A stretch of DNA of 64,000 nucleotides from Streptomyces acidiscabies (GTDB lineage Bacteria; Actinomycetota; Actinomycetes; Streptomycetales; Streptomycetaceae): contig NZ_JAGJBY010000002.1 of NCBI RefSeq assembly GCF_020010905.1, positions 2,852,001 through 2,916,000 on the forward strand, given 5' to 3'. Below, piece by piece: positions 51,637 to 59,666 of this stretch. Position 1 is the stretch's first letter. Each line of letters starts with the position of its first letter. The position numbers and the translations under genes are program-made. Under the pieces are notes generated by a model, which saw only the letters and a program-made list of their open reading frames with translations, was not told where the DNA came from and ran no database searches.

Positions 51637-52314
51637 ATGTTCCGCACACGTACCGCGGCCCTCGCCGTCCTGCTCGCGGCGGGCGGTGTCCTCGCGGCGG
51701 CCGGCGCCGCGTCCGCGCACGTCACCGTCCACCCGGAGAGCTACGCCCAGGGAGCCACCGACGGCCTCCTGACGTTCCGCGTCCCCAATGAGGACGACAA
51801 GGCCAGTACCTCCCAGGTACAGGTCTTCCTCCCCACCGACCACCCCCTCCTCGGCGTCCTGGTCCGCTCCCAGGACGGCTGGACCCCCAAGGTCACCACC
51901 GCCAAGCTGAAGACCCCGGTCAAGACCGACGACGGGACGATCACCGACGCGGTCTCCGAGATCACCTGGACCGGCGGGAAGATCGCGCCGGGCCAGTTCG
52001 AGGACTTCGACGTCGCCTTCGGCCAGCTCCCCGAGGACGCGGCGAAACTGGAGTTCAAGACCCTCCAGACGTACGACAGCGGCAAGGTCGTCCGCTGGAT
52101 CGAGGCGGCAGGCCAGGGCGACGACGACCCGGAGAACCCGGCGCCGGTCCTGACACTGACCTCGGGGAAGCCGGCGGCGGCACCCGTCGCGAAGAGCGCC
52201 GCCGACCACGACTCGACGGCCCGCGAACTGGGCATCGGCGGACTGGCGCTCGGCGCGGTCGCGCTGGGGGCGGGGGGCTTCGCGGTGGCGCGGGCGCGCT
52301 CGCCAAGGTCGTAA
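51637..52314 (+). CDS. YcnI family (DUF1775) copper-type secreted protein
   Basis: A 225-residue protein with a signal peptide (ALAVLLAAGGVLAAAGAASA) cleaved before HVTVHPE. The mature protein would therefore begin with His, the residue that coordinates copper in the YcnI/DUF1775 fold. The DUF1775 beta-sandwich follows (VTVHPESYAQGA, FRVPNEDD, WTGGKIAPGQFEDFDVAFG, VRWIE). The C-terminus has a membrane segment (GIGGLALGAVALGAGGFAV) and a basic tail for anchoring. It usually lies beside copper-import genes; here a His/Met-rich membrane protein precedes it. It ends at a terminator. Confidence 0.9.
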   Translation: MFRTRTAALAVLLAAGGVLAAAGAASAHVTVHPESYAQGATDGLLTFRVPNEDDKASTSQVQVFLPTDHPLLGVLVRSQDGWTPKVTTAKLKTPVKTDDGTITDAVSEITWTGGKIAPGQFEDFDVAFGQLPEDAAKLEFKTLQTYDSGKVVRWIEAAGQGDDDPENPAPVLTLTSGKPAAAPVAKSAADHDSTARELGIGGLALGAVALGAGGFAVARARSPRS

Positions 52315-52323
52315 GCATCACGT

Positions 52324-52354
52324 CGTAGAAACGAAAAGGCGTAGAAACGAAAAG
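52324..52354. repeat. 15-bp tandem direct repeat before terminator
   Basis: CGTAGAAACGAAAAG occurs at 52324-52338 and again at 52340-52354, one base apart. Both are A-rich against a GC-rich background and immediately precede the hairpin. Confidence 0.75.
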
Positions 52355-52355
52355 A

Positions 52356-52381
52356 CCCGGACTCCCCCCGCGGGGTCCGGG
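52356..52381. terminator. terminator between convergent genes
   Basis: CCCGGA and CCCC (52356-52367) pair with GGGG and TCCGGG (52372-52381), with a two-base CT bulge. It lies between the YcnI gene and the CDP-alcohol transferase gene. Confidence 0.8.
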
Positions 52382-52397
52382 CCTGTCGTACGAGAAG

Positions 52398-53255
52398 TCA
52401 GCGTGCCGCGAGCACCGGCCGCTCCTGGGCAGCCAGCGCCGCCACGATCGGCTCCGAGATCACGACGACGGGCTCGGGCCGGACGACGACCGGCTCGGCG
52501 ACAGCCGCGCTCTCCACAACCTTCTCCGCCTTCTTCTCGGCCCCCGGCCGCGTCCGGAACAGCCACAGCACGTCCCGGCCGAACGACCAGATCAGCGCCG
52601 CCAGCGACGTACCAGCGATCGCCAGGTTCGCCGCGTACGGCAGCAGTTCGGAAGCCGCGAGGAGCAGGCACACACCCTGCGTAGCCGCGACCGTCTTGCG
52701 CGCCATGCTGTGCGGCAGCGCGGAGTTGAGCCACGGCCAGACGTACGCGGCGGCGACGAACACGTACCGCATCGCGCCCATCAGCAGCGCCCACGGCCCG
52801 AGCTGGGTGGAGACGTACACGCTGAGCACCAGGATCAGGAACGCGTCGACCTCCATGTCGAACCGCGCGCCGAGCGGCGTCGACGTCCCCGTACGGCGGG
52901 CCACCTTGCCGTCCACGCCGTCCAGGATGAGGGCCACCGCCGTGAGGCCGACCAGCAGCGTGACCGGCGGCGCGGACTCGAAGGAGTCGGCGACCAGGGC
53001 CGTCACCCCGCCGACCAGGACCGCGCGGCCGAGCGTGACGCGGTTGGCGGGGCCGAACGTGCGGATTCCGGAGCGGTGGCAGGCGCCGGACAGCAGGGCC
53101 CAGGTACCGAGGGCGAAGACGAGGCCGGTAGCCCAGCCCGCCGTCCCCATGCCGATCACCGAGCCGAGCAGGGCCAGCAACAGGAGCTGAGCGCCCGCTC
53201 CCAGAGCGGTCTCCTGCTGGACCAGCCTTGCCTCGTACGTGTTGTTCAGGGCCAC
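52398..53255 (-). CDS. CDP-alcohol phosphatidyltransferase family protein
   Basis: A 285-residue integral membrane enzyme from GTG 53255 (GGAGG 7 nt upstream; longer readings overlap the divergent operon). The complete catalytic motif is visible: DGVDGKVARRTGTSTPLG (DxxDGxxAR), followed by ARFDMEVDAF. Such enzymes attach an alcohol (inositol, glycerol, choline and others) to CDP-diacylglycerol or a similar donor. The protein has about six membrane segments and a Pro/Val-rich C-terminal tail. It is divergent by 108 nt from the BchC-like dehydrogenase that heads the putative biosynthesis cluster, and probably supplies a lipid step. Confidence 0.9.
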   Translation of the reverse strand: MALNNTYEARLVQQETALGAGAQLLLLALLGSVIGMGTAGWATGLVFALGTWALLSGACHRSGIRTFGPANRVTLGRAVLVGGVTALVADSFESAPPVTLLVGLTAVALILDGVDGKVARRTGTSTPLGARFDMEVDAFLILVLSVYVSTQLGPWALLMGAMRYVFVAAAYVWPWLNSALPHSMARKTVAATQGVCLLLAASELLPYAANLAIAGTSLAALIWSFGRDVLWLFRTRPGAEKKAEKVVESAAVAEPVVVRPEPVVVISEPIVAALAAQERPVLAAR

Positions 53256-53363
53256 CGCACATCCTCCGGCCGAGTGACAGAGTCGATCATCGCCGCGTAC
53301 TGTGCGCGGCCTGTGCCACATCTCGGTACGTGAACCGGATGCAGATCGTTCAGGAGGTTTTCT

Positions 53364-54341
53364 ATGAAGGGCGCCGCACGCGCGTTCTGGGTCAGCCGTC
53401 CGGGTGAGGGGGAGCTGCGTGATACGGCGGTTCCCGCGCCCGGCGAGGGCGAGGTGCTGGTGCGGACGCTGTGGTCGGGGATCAGCCGCGGCACCGAGAC
53501 GCTGGTGTTCGGCGGCAAGGTCCCCGAGAACCAGCACACGGCGATGCGCGCGCCGTTCCAGGAGGGCGATTTCCCGGCGCCGGTGAAGTACGGGTACCTC
53601 AATGTGGGCGAGGTCGAACAGGGCCCGGCGGAACTCGTCGGCAAGACGGTGTTCTGCCTGTACCCGCACCAGACGAGGTACGTCGTACCAGCCGCAAACG
53701 TGATGGTCGTACCGCCCAACGTCCCCGCCGAACGAGCCATCCTCGCCGGCACAGTAGAAACCGCCGTCAACGCCCTCTGGGACGCCGCCCCCATGATCGG
53801 CGACCGCGTGGCGGTCATCGGCGGCGGCATGGTCGGCTCCTCGGTCGCGGCCCTCCTCGCCAGGTTCCCCGGCGTGAAGGCCCAGCTCATCGACGCCGAC
53901 CCCACCCGAGCCGACACGGCCGCGAAACTCGGCATCGACTTCGCCCTCCCCCAGGACGCGGCCGGCGACCTCGACCTCGTGATCCACGCCAGCGCCACCG
54001 AGGCCGGCCTCAACCGGGCCCTCGAACTCCTGCGCCCCGAGGGAACCGTCGTAGAACTCAGCTGGTACGGCGACCGCCGGATCGCCCTCCCGCTCGGCGA
54101 GGCGTTCCACTCCCGGCGTCTGACGATCCGCAGCAGCCAGGTCGGCACCGTCTCGCCCGCGCGCGCGAGCCGCTCCTACGCCGACCGCCTCGCGCTCGCC
54201 CTCGACCTGCTCGCCGACCCGGCGCTCGACGCGCTGATCACCGGTGAGTGCGCGTTCGAGGAACTCCCGGCCGTGCTCCCGAAGCTGGCCTCCGGAGAGA
54301 TCCCCGCGCTGTGTCACCGCGTGCGCTACCCGGCGCCTTGA
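53364..54341 (+). CDS. zinc-type alcohol dehydrogenase (BchC-like)
   Basis: A 325-residue MDR-superfamily oxidoreductase with AGGAGG 6 nt before its ATG. The N-terminal GroES-like part holds WSGISRGTE; the Rossmann part has AVIGGGMVGSSVAALL with the GGGMVG nucleotide loop. The sequence pattern (SRGTETLVFGGKVP, VKYGYLNVGEVE) resembles BchC-type hydroxyethyl bacteriochlorophyllide dehydrogenases. Catalytic zinc Cys ligands are not apparent, so metal dependence is uncertain. It heads a plus-strand operon with the PTPS-like, glycosyltransferase, methyltransferase and membrane-protein genes. Confidence 0.85.
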   Translation: MKGAARAFWVSRPGEGELRDTAVPAPGEGEVLVRTLWSGISRGTETLVFGGKVPENQHTAMRAPFQEGDFPAPVKYGYLNVGEVEQGPAELVGKTVFCLYPHQTRYVVPAANVMVVPPNVPAERAILAGTVETAVNALWDAAPMIGDRVAVIGGGMVGSSVAALLARFPGVKAQLIDADPTRADTAAKLGIDFALPQDAAGDLDLVIHASATEAGLNRALELLRPEGTVVELSWYGDRRIALPLGEAFHSRRLTIRSSQVGTVSPARASRSYADRLALALDLLADPALDALITGECAFEELPAVLPKLASGEIPALCHRVRYPAP

Positions 54342-54377
54342 CGGGCGTCGTACGCCTGACCTGAGAAAAGAGTGAGT

Positions 54378-54402
54378 GGCCGCTGAACAAGGGGAAGCGG
54401 CC
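54378..54402 (+). promoter_or_regulatory. intercistronic hairpin
   Basis: GGCCGCT (54378-54384) and AGCGGCC (54396-54402) pair perfectly around an 11-nt loop in the 110-nt gap between the dehydrogenase and PTPS-like genes. It may attenuate or process the transcript. Confidence 0.4.
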
Positions 54403-54451
54403 GGCCGTACTACACGGCATCCTCCGGCGCGAGAAGGCCGGGGGACCAGAC

Positions 54452-54874
54452 GTGCCGCACCTGGAGGGTCGTCCGTTGTTCAGTGTCACCGTCCGCGATC
54501 ACATCATGATCGCCCACAGCTTCAGCGGCGAGGTCTTCGGACCCGCGCAGCGCCTGCACGGAGCGACGTTCCTCGTGGACGCCACCTTCCGCCGTGAGCA
54601 GCTGGACGACGACAACATCGTCGTCGACATGGGACTCGCGAGCCAGGAGCTCGGCGCCGTGGTCGCGGAACTGAACTACCGGAATCTGGACAACGAGCCG
54701 GATTTCGCGGGGGTCAACACCTCCACCGAGTACCTGGCGAAGGTCATCGCCGACCGGCTCGCCGAGCGGATCGCGAAGGGAGCGCTCGGGGAGGGCGCGC
54801 GGGGCATCTCCGCGCTCTCCGTCACGCTGCACGAGTCGCACATCGCCTGGGCGAGTTACGAGCGTGCGCTGTGA
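54452..54874 (+). CDS. 6-pyruvoyltetrahydropterin synthase (PTPS/QueD)-fold protein with altered active site
   Basis: A 140-residue T-fold protein (GTG 54452; TTG 54476 after GGAGGG is alternative). PTPS/QueD enzymes bind zinc through one His and a HxH pair and use a Cys nucleophile and a DH pair. Here His 22 (IMIAHSF) and His 36 are present, but the third ligand is Ala 38 (RLHGA in place of HGH). No Cys precedes it (FGPAQR), and the LDH segment reads LNYRNL. Glu in TLHESH remains. The usual zinc-dependent lyase reaction is therefore doubtful, but a pterin-binding or altered catalytic role is likely. GTGA overlap with the glycosyltransferase. Confidence 0.85.
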   Translation: MPHLEGRPLFSVTVRDHIMIAHSFSGEVFGPAQRLHGATFLVDATFRREQLDDDNIVVDMGLASQELGAVVAELNYRNLDNEPDFAGVNTSTEYLAKVIADRLAERIAKGALGEGARGISALSVTLHESHIAWASYERAL

Positions 54875-56094
54875 CCGACACGACGATGGAGCGGACGCCG
54901 GTCCGGCTCGACAAGTCGGCGCTCGCCTACGTGCCGAAGCAGCAGCCGGTGCAGCCGGTGCAGCCGGTCGCCAGGAAGAACGGGGACCTGATCCCGATGT
55001 CCCTGCGGACCGTGCACTTCGTCCTGCCCGGCGGGGTCGACGACCCGAGCCGTCCCAGCGGCGGCAACGCCTACGACCGCCGCGTCTGCCTGGACCTGCC
55101 CGGCTTCGGCTGGCAGGTCCGCAAGCACCTCGCCGCCGGTGAGTGGCCGCGCCCCGCCGCCGAGGACCGCGACGCGCTCGCGCGCACACTGCGCGACCTG
55201 CCCGACGGGTCGGTCGTCCTGCTCGACGGGATCGTGGCCTGCGGGGTCCCCGAGGTCGTCGTCCCCGAGGCCGAGCGGCTGCGGCTCGCCGTCCTCGTCC
55301 ACCTCCCCCTCGGCGACGAGACGGGCCTCGCGCCCGAGGTCGCCGCCGAACTCGACGCCCGCGAACGGGCCGTGCTGCGCGCGGTGCCCGCCGTCATCGC
55401 CACCAGCGACTGGGCCGTACGCCGCTTGGTCTCGCACCACGGCCTCGCCCCCGAGAAGGTGCACGTCGCCGCCCCCGGCGCCGACATCGCGCCGCTCGCC
55501 TCCGGCACCGACGGCGTCTCGCACCTGGTGTGCGTCGCCGCCGTCACCCCCCGCAAGGGCCAGCACCGGCTCGTCGAGGCGCTCGCCACCGTCACCCACC
55601 TGCCGTGGAGCTGCGACCTGGTCGGCGGCGTCGACCAGGACCCCGAGTACGTCGCCCACCTGCGCGAACTCATCGCCCGCCACGGCCTGGAAGACCGCCT
55701 GCACCTGGTCGGAGCGAAGACCGGCGCCGCCCTCGACGCCAGCTACGCCTGCGCCGACCTGATGGTCCTCACCTCGTACGCCGAGACGTACGGCATGGCC
55801 GTCACCGAGGCCCTCGCGCGCGGCATCCCCGTCCTCGCCACCGACGTCGGCGGCGTCCCCGAGGCCGTCGGGCGCGCACCCGACGGCGGGGTGCCCGGGA
55901 TCCTCGTGCCCCCGGAGAACCCGGCCGCCCTCGCGGCCGAACTGCGCGGCTGGTTCGGGGAGGCGGACGTGCGCCGCCGCCTCAAGTCCGCAGCCCGCGG
56001 CCGGCGCGCCGCACTCGGCGGCTGGGCCGCCACCGCCAAGAGCCTCGCCGGCGTCCTCGGCCGGCTTCCCCGCGAGTCCTGGAGGGCCGCATGA
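54871..56094 (+). CDS. glycosyltransferase family 4 (GT-B)
   Basis: A 407-residue GT-B enzyme starting in a GTGA overlap with the PTPS-like gene. The C-terminal GT4 domain has VAAVTPRKGQHRLVEALA, HLVGAKTG, and the donor-binding EX7E motif in ETYGMAVTEALARGIPVLA. The N-terminal domain begins after a Pro/Gln-rich stretch of about 40 residues (QQPVQPVQPVARK). It should transfer a sugar or similar nucleotide-activated group, probably onto the pterin- or pyrimidine-like or lipid product of the cluster. The ATGA overlap with the methyltransferase indicates tight coupling. Confidence 0.9.
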   Translation: MTDTTMERTPVRLDKSALAYVPKQQPVQPVQPVARKNGDLIPMSLRTVHFVLPGGVDDPSRPSGGNAYDRRVCLDLPGFGWQVRKHLAAGEWPRPAAEDRDALARTLRDLPDGSVVLLDGIVACGVPEVVVPEAERLRLAVLVHLPLGDETGLAPEVAAELDARERAVLRAVPAVIATSDWAVRRLVSHHGLAPEKVHVAAPGADIAPLASGTDGVSHLVCVAAVTPRKGQHRLVEALATVTHLPWSCDLVGGVDQDPEYVAHLRELIARHGLEDRLHLVGAKTGAALDASYACADLMVLTSYAETYGMAVTEALARGIPVLATDVGGVPEAVGRAPDGGVPGILVPPENPAALAAELRGWFGEADVRRRLKSAARGRRAALGGWAATAKSLAGVLGRLPRESWRAA

Positions 56095-57002
56095 GCAGCG
56101 CGGACGTCATCCCCGGCGCCGGACCGGTCGCCGAACGCGCCACCGTACGGCTGCGCGAGTCCGGCCCCGACGACCCGCCCCGGTACGCCCCCGAGTGGCT
56201 CCAGCTCCGTGAACCCGCCGACGCGGGCGCGCGGGCGCTGGACCTCCTCGACCCGCTGCGGATACGGCTCGCGAACCTCCCCCGGGGGAAGGCCGGGGTC
56301 GTGGTGCACGACCTCGGGTGCGGGACCGGGTCCATGGGGCGCTGGCTGGCGCCCCGCCTGGACGGGCCCCAGCACTGGGTCCTCCACGACCGGGACCCCT
56401 ACCTCCTGCACTTCGCGGCCGTCGCCTCGCCGCGCGCCGCCGCCGACGGCAGCCGGGTGACCGTCGAGACGCGGCGCGGTGACGTGGCCCGGCTGACGCC
56501 GGACGCGCTCAGCGGGGCGTCCCTCGTCACCGCGTCCGCTCTGCTCGACGTGCTGACCCGCGAGGAGATCGACGCGCTCGTCGACGCGTGCGTGGGCGCC
56601 GGGTGCCCGGCGCTGCTCACGCTGTCCGTCGCCGGTCGCGTAGAGATGTCCGACCCCGACCCGCTCGACACGGAGATCCAGGACGCCTTCAACGCCCACC
56701 AGCGGCGGGACGGGCTCCTCGGTCCCGACGCGGCGGACGTGGCCGCCGAGGCGTTCAGTGCGCGGGGGGCCACGGTGAAACTGCACCCCAGTGCCTGGCG
56801 ACTCGGGCCCGCCGAGGCCGCGCTGACCGCGCAGTGGCTGCGGGGATGGGTGGGCGCGGCCGTCGAGGAACGCCCCTCGCTCGCCGCCCGCGCGCAGGCG
56901 TACCTGGAGGCGCGGCTTGCTGCCGCCGCTGCCGGGGAGCTGCGGGTCGTCGTCCACCACACGGATCTGCTGGCGCTGGCCCGGCCGGTGGGGAGCGTCT
57001 GA
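56091..57002 (+). CDS. class I SAM-dependent methyltransferase
   Basis: A 303-residue methyltransferase with TGGAGG just before the ATG. Motif I is VVVHDLGCGTGSMGRWLAP, and the post-I acid is in WVLHDRDPYLL. LVTASALLDVLTREEID corresponds to motif II/III. The extra C-terminal region may contact the acceptor. Overlaps with both neighbours (ATGA with the glycosyltransferase, TGATG with the next gene) put it firmly in the operon. The acceptor atom and substrate are unknown; O- or N-methylation of the cluster product is likely. Confidence 0.9.
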   Translation: MSSADVIPGAGPVAERATVRLRESGPDDPPRYAPEWLQLREPADAGARALDLLDPLRIRLANLPRGKAGVVVHDLGCGTGSMGRWLAPRLDGPQHWVLHDRDPYLLHFAAVASPRAAADGSRVTVETRRGDVARLTPDALSGASLVTASALLDVLTREEIDALVDACVGAGCPALLTLSVAGRVEMSDPDPLDTEIQDAFNAHQRRDGLLGPDAADVAAEAFSARGATVKLHPSAWRLGPAEAALTAQWLRGWVGAAVEERPSLAARAQAYLEARLAAAAAGELRVVVHHTDLLALARPVGSV

Positions 57003-58234
57003 TGGCCGAGGGGTCGGGGGGTGTCGGAACGGGTGGGGTGGGCGTGAGGCCTTCGTCCGAGGTGCGGCAGGGCGTGGAGGTTCTGTCGCACGGGGACGAG
57101 GGTGAGGCGGCCGGCGTCGAACGCTCGGCGTCGGGTTCGCGGGGCTGGGTACGGGTTCTGCGGACCCACTTCGGGACGCTCGCCGGGGTCCTCATCATCG
57201 GCGTGCTGCTCTGGCGCATGGGTACCGGCGTCTTCCTCGACGGGCTGCGGCGGATCGACGCCGGGTCGCTGCTGCTCGCGCTCGCCATCGGCGGGGTGAC
57301 CACCTTCTTCAGCGCCTGGCGCTGGGCGCTGGTCGCGCGGGGGCTGAAGATCCGGCTGCCGCTCGGGGCCGCGTTCGGCGACTACTACCGGGCGCTGTTC
57401 CTCAACGCGGCGCTGCCGGGCGGGATTCTCGGCGACGTCCACCGGGCCGTGCGGCACGGGCAGAGCGAGGGCGATGTCGGGCGGGGTGTGCGGGCCGTGT
57501 TCTGGGAACGCGCCGCCGGACAGCTCGCGCTGGCCGTCGTCGGTCTTGGCGTGCTGCTCGCCGTACCCTCGCCGGTCGCCGGGGAGGTGCGGCACGTCGT
57601 TCCGCTGGTCGCGCTCGCCGGGGTCGGTGCGCTGGCCGTTCTGCTCGCCGTCCGCATGAACCGGACGCCTGTGTCGTCCCGGCGCGGGAGGGCGGTACGG
57701 GGGATGCTCGGCGAGGGGCGGGGGGCGCTGCTGTCCCGCCGTAACGGGCCGGGGGTCGCGCTGTCCTCGGTCGTCGTCCTCGCCGGGCACATCGGTACGT
57801 TCGTCATCGCCGCGCGGGTCGCCGGGGCGTCCACCTCCGTCGTACGGCTGCTGCCGCTCGCCGTGCTGGCGCTGCTCGCGATGGGGGTGCCGCTGAACGT
57901 CGGCGGGTGGGGGCCTCGGGAAGGGGTCACGGCGTGGGCGTTCGGGGCGGCGGGGCTGGGGGCCGACATGGGGTTCTCGGTGTCGGTGGTGTACGGGGTG
58001 CTGTGTTTCGTGGCGGCGCTGCCGGGGGCCGGGGTGCTGGTGGTGCGGTGGTGGACGGGGATGCGTGCCACCCCCGTACCCGCCCGGGCGTCGTCCTACT
58101 CCGTCTCTTCCGAAATCCGCGAACTCAGCAGCGAGAAATACGCCCCGAAGGAATCCACGAGGCTCGCCAGAAGCCGTTCCCCTTTTTCCGCCGAGCCGAG
58201 CGAAGGCCGGCCGATGACACCCGAATCGGTATAG
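57002..58234 (+). CDS. UPF0104/lysylphosphatidylglycerol-synthase-type membrane protein
   Basis: A 410-residue integral membrane protein of the LPG_synthase_TM (UPF0104) family. The conserved FSAWRWALVARGLKIRLPLG and FLNAALPGGILGDVHRAVRHG blocks are clear. The N-terminal 45 residues are hydrophilic and Gly/Ser-rich. It has seven to eight membrane segments, and such proteins flip or modify lipids and often accompany glycosyltransferases. The last 46 codons (58096-58234) are the reverse strand of the convergent creatininase gene, so the C-terminal tail is probably a read-through extension after loss of an earlier stop. Confidence 0.85.
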   Translation: MAEGSGGVGTGGVGVRPSSEVRQGVEVLSHGDEGEAAGVERSASGSRGWVRVLRTHFGTLAGVLIIGVLLWRMGTGVFLDGLRRIDAGSLLLALAIGGVTTFFSAWRWALVARGLKIRLPLGAAFGDYYRALFLNAALPGGILGDVHRAVRHGQSEGDVGRGVRAVFWERAAGQLALAVVGLGVLLAVPSPVAGEVRHVVPLVALAGVGALAVLLAVRMNRTPVSSRRGRAVRGMLGEGRGALLSRRNGPGVALSSVVVLAGHIGTFVIAARVAGASTSVVRLLPLAVLALLAMGVPLNVGGWGPREGVTAWAFGAAGLGADMGFSVSVVYGVLCFVAALPGAGVLVVRWWTGMRATPVPARASSYSVSSEIRELSSEKYAPKESTRLARSRSPFSAEPSEGRPMTPESV

Positions 58235-58878
58235 GCGGACATTCCCGAGGTGAGGAGATGACGGCGGTCGTCGGCGGTGAAATCGGCGGACTCGTAGCCG
58301 GGCCTGACGACTTCCGGGTGCGCGTGCAGAAGGATGGACGTCTCGATTTCACCGGCGTGCATGTCGGTGAGGAGGGAGGTTTCGACCCCGGCGTGGACGC
58401 GGGCCTCCTCCCAGTCCTCCGGGGCCGGGAAGAGCGCGAGGTGCTCGCCCCGCGCGGACGCCTCCTGGACGACGTTGCCGAGGACGTAGTTCCCGCCGTG
58501 CGCGTTGACCACGACCAGACCCTCGACCCCGGAACGCCGCAGCGAGTCCGCGATGTCACGGACCACGGCGTGCAGGGTCACGGCGGAGATGCTGACCGTG
58601 CCCGGCCAGCCCGCGTGCTCGTGCGAGCAGGCGATGGTCACGGGCGGAAGGAGGTGCACGGGATGCGAGGCCGCGATCTCGCGCGCGATCGCGCAGGCGA
58701 CGAGCGTGTCGGTGGCCAGCGGGAGATACGCGCCGTGCTGCTCGTAGCTGCCGACGGGAAGGACCGCGATCCGCGTTGAGACAGCAGCCCCCCGCGTCCG
58801 TACGTCATCGGTGGTGTCCGTCGGCAGTGCCGAGGCCACCGTCCCACGCCCCGCCGCCCGTATCTCCGGACCACTCAT
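58096..58878 (-). CDS. creatininase-family amidohydrolase (ArfB-like)
   Basis: A 260-residue creatininase-family hydrolase from ATG 58878. The metal-binding E and H of VGSYEQHGAYLPLATDT, the HEHAGWPGT segment and VVNAHGGNY are conserved, and FP/ED residues follow. The family includes creatininase, MftE and ArfB, the deformylase of FAPy (2-amino-5-formylamino-6-ribosylamino-pyrimidinone phosphate) in archaeal flavin/F420 synthesis. Beside a GTP cyclohydrolase II of the FAPy-forming type, the ArfB-like function is the best guess. It is divergent from ribA (48 nt apart) and overlaps the convergent membrane gene by 139 nt. Confidence 0.85.
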   Translation of the reverse strand: MSGPEIRAAGRGTVASALPTDTTDDVRTRGAAVSTRIAVLPVGSYEQHGAYLPLATDTLVACAIAREIAASHPVHLLPPVTIACSHEHAGWPGTVSISAVTLHAVVRDIADSLRRSGVEGLVVVNAHGGNYVLGNVVQEASARGEHLALFPAPEDWEEARVHAGVETSLLTDMHAGEIETSILLHAHPEVVRPGYESADFTADDRRHLLTSGMSAYTDSGVIGRPSLGSAEKGERLLASLVDSFGAYFSLLSSRISEETE

Positions 58879-58926
58879 CGCTTTCCCGCCCTTTCGACTC
58901 CCCATCGGACTCTTAGGAACCAGATC

Positions 58927-59586
58927 ATGACAGAAAAAATCGGTGTACTCGGCAAGAAGACCCCGCAGCGCACGGGCGTGGAACGCGTGGTGAATGCCCC
59001 TCTTCCTACGGTCTATGGCAAATTCCAGGCGGTCGGTTACATGGACCACGACCGGGGTGACGAACAAGTCGCGCTGGTCTACGGCGAGATCGGCACCGAG
59101 GACGTCCTGACCCGGCTGCACTCGGAGTGCCTCACGGGTGACGCGTTCGGCTCGCAGCACTGCGAGTGCGGCGACCAGCTGGACTCCGCGCTGCGTGCGG
59201 TGGTCGCCGAGGGCAGCGGTGTCGTCGTCTACCTGCGCGGCCACGAGGGCCGGGGGATAGGCCTGTTGGGCAAGCTGCGCGCGATGGCGCTCCAGGCGGA
59301 GGGCCTGGACACGGTCGAGGCGAACGTCGCCCTCGGCTTCCCCGTCGACGCCCGCGACTACGGCGTGGCCGCCGAGATCCTGCGCGACCTGGGCGTGAAG
59401 TCGGTGCGCCTGATGTCCAACAACCCGCGCAAGCGCGAGGCGTTGACGGACAACGGCATCGAGGTCGCCGAGGAGGTGCCGCTGCTGATCCCGCCGTGCG
59501 AGAACAACATCACGTACCTGCGCACCAAACGCGAACGCCTCGACCACCGCCTCCCGCACCTCGACGCGGTCGCCCACTGGTCCTGA
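58927..59586 (+). CDS. GTP cyclohydrolase II, Met120 (SCO6655-type) variant
   Basis: A 219-residue GTP cyclohydrolase II. The zinc ligands are Cys 68, 79 and 81 (HSECLTGDAFGSQHCECG) and the catalytic RGHEGRGIGLLGKLRAM region is complete. Tyr 105 of the E. coli enzyme (in NKIRAY) is Met 120 here. In Streptomyces coelicolor SCO6655 the same Met120 was reported to stop the reaction at FAPy, unlike the two canonical paralogues (recalled from Spoonamore and colleagues). AGGAA precedes the ATG. The nearby creatininase-family gene could remove the formyl group, so the pair may feed a special pathway rather than riboflavin. Confidence 0.92.
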   Translation: MTEKIGVLGKKTPQRTGVERVVNAPLPTVYGKFQAVGYMDHDRGDEQVALVYGEIGTEDVLTRLHSECLTGDAFGSQHCECGDQLDSALRAVVAEGSGVVVYLRGHEGRGIGLLGKLRAMALQAEGLDTVEANVALGFPVDARDYGVAAEILRDLGVKSVRLMSNNPRKREALTDNGIEVAEEVPLLIPPCENNITYLRTKRERLDHRLPHLDAVAHWS

Positions 59587-59666
59587 ACTCCCGCTGTCCG
59601 GACGGCCATCGCACGCCCCGGCCTCGGCAGACGGGCCGGGGCCGCCGCCCACAAGGAGTCGCACGC

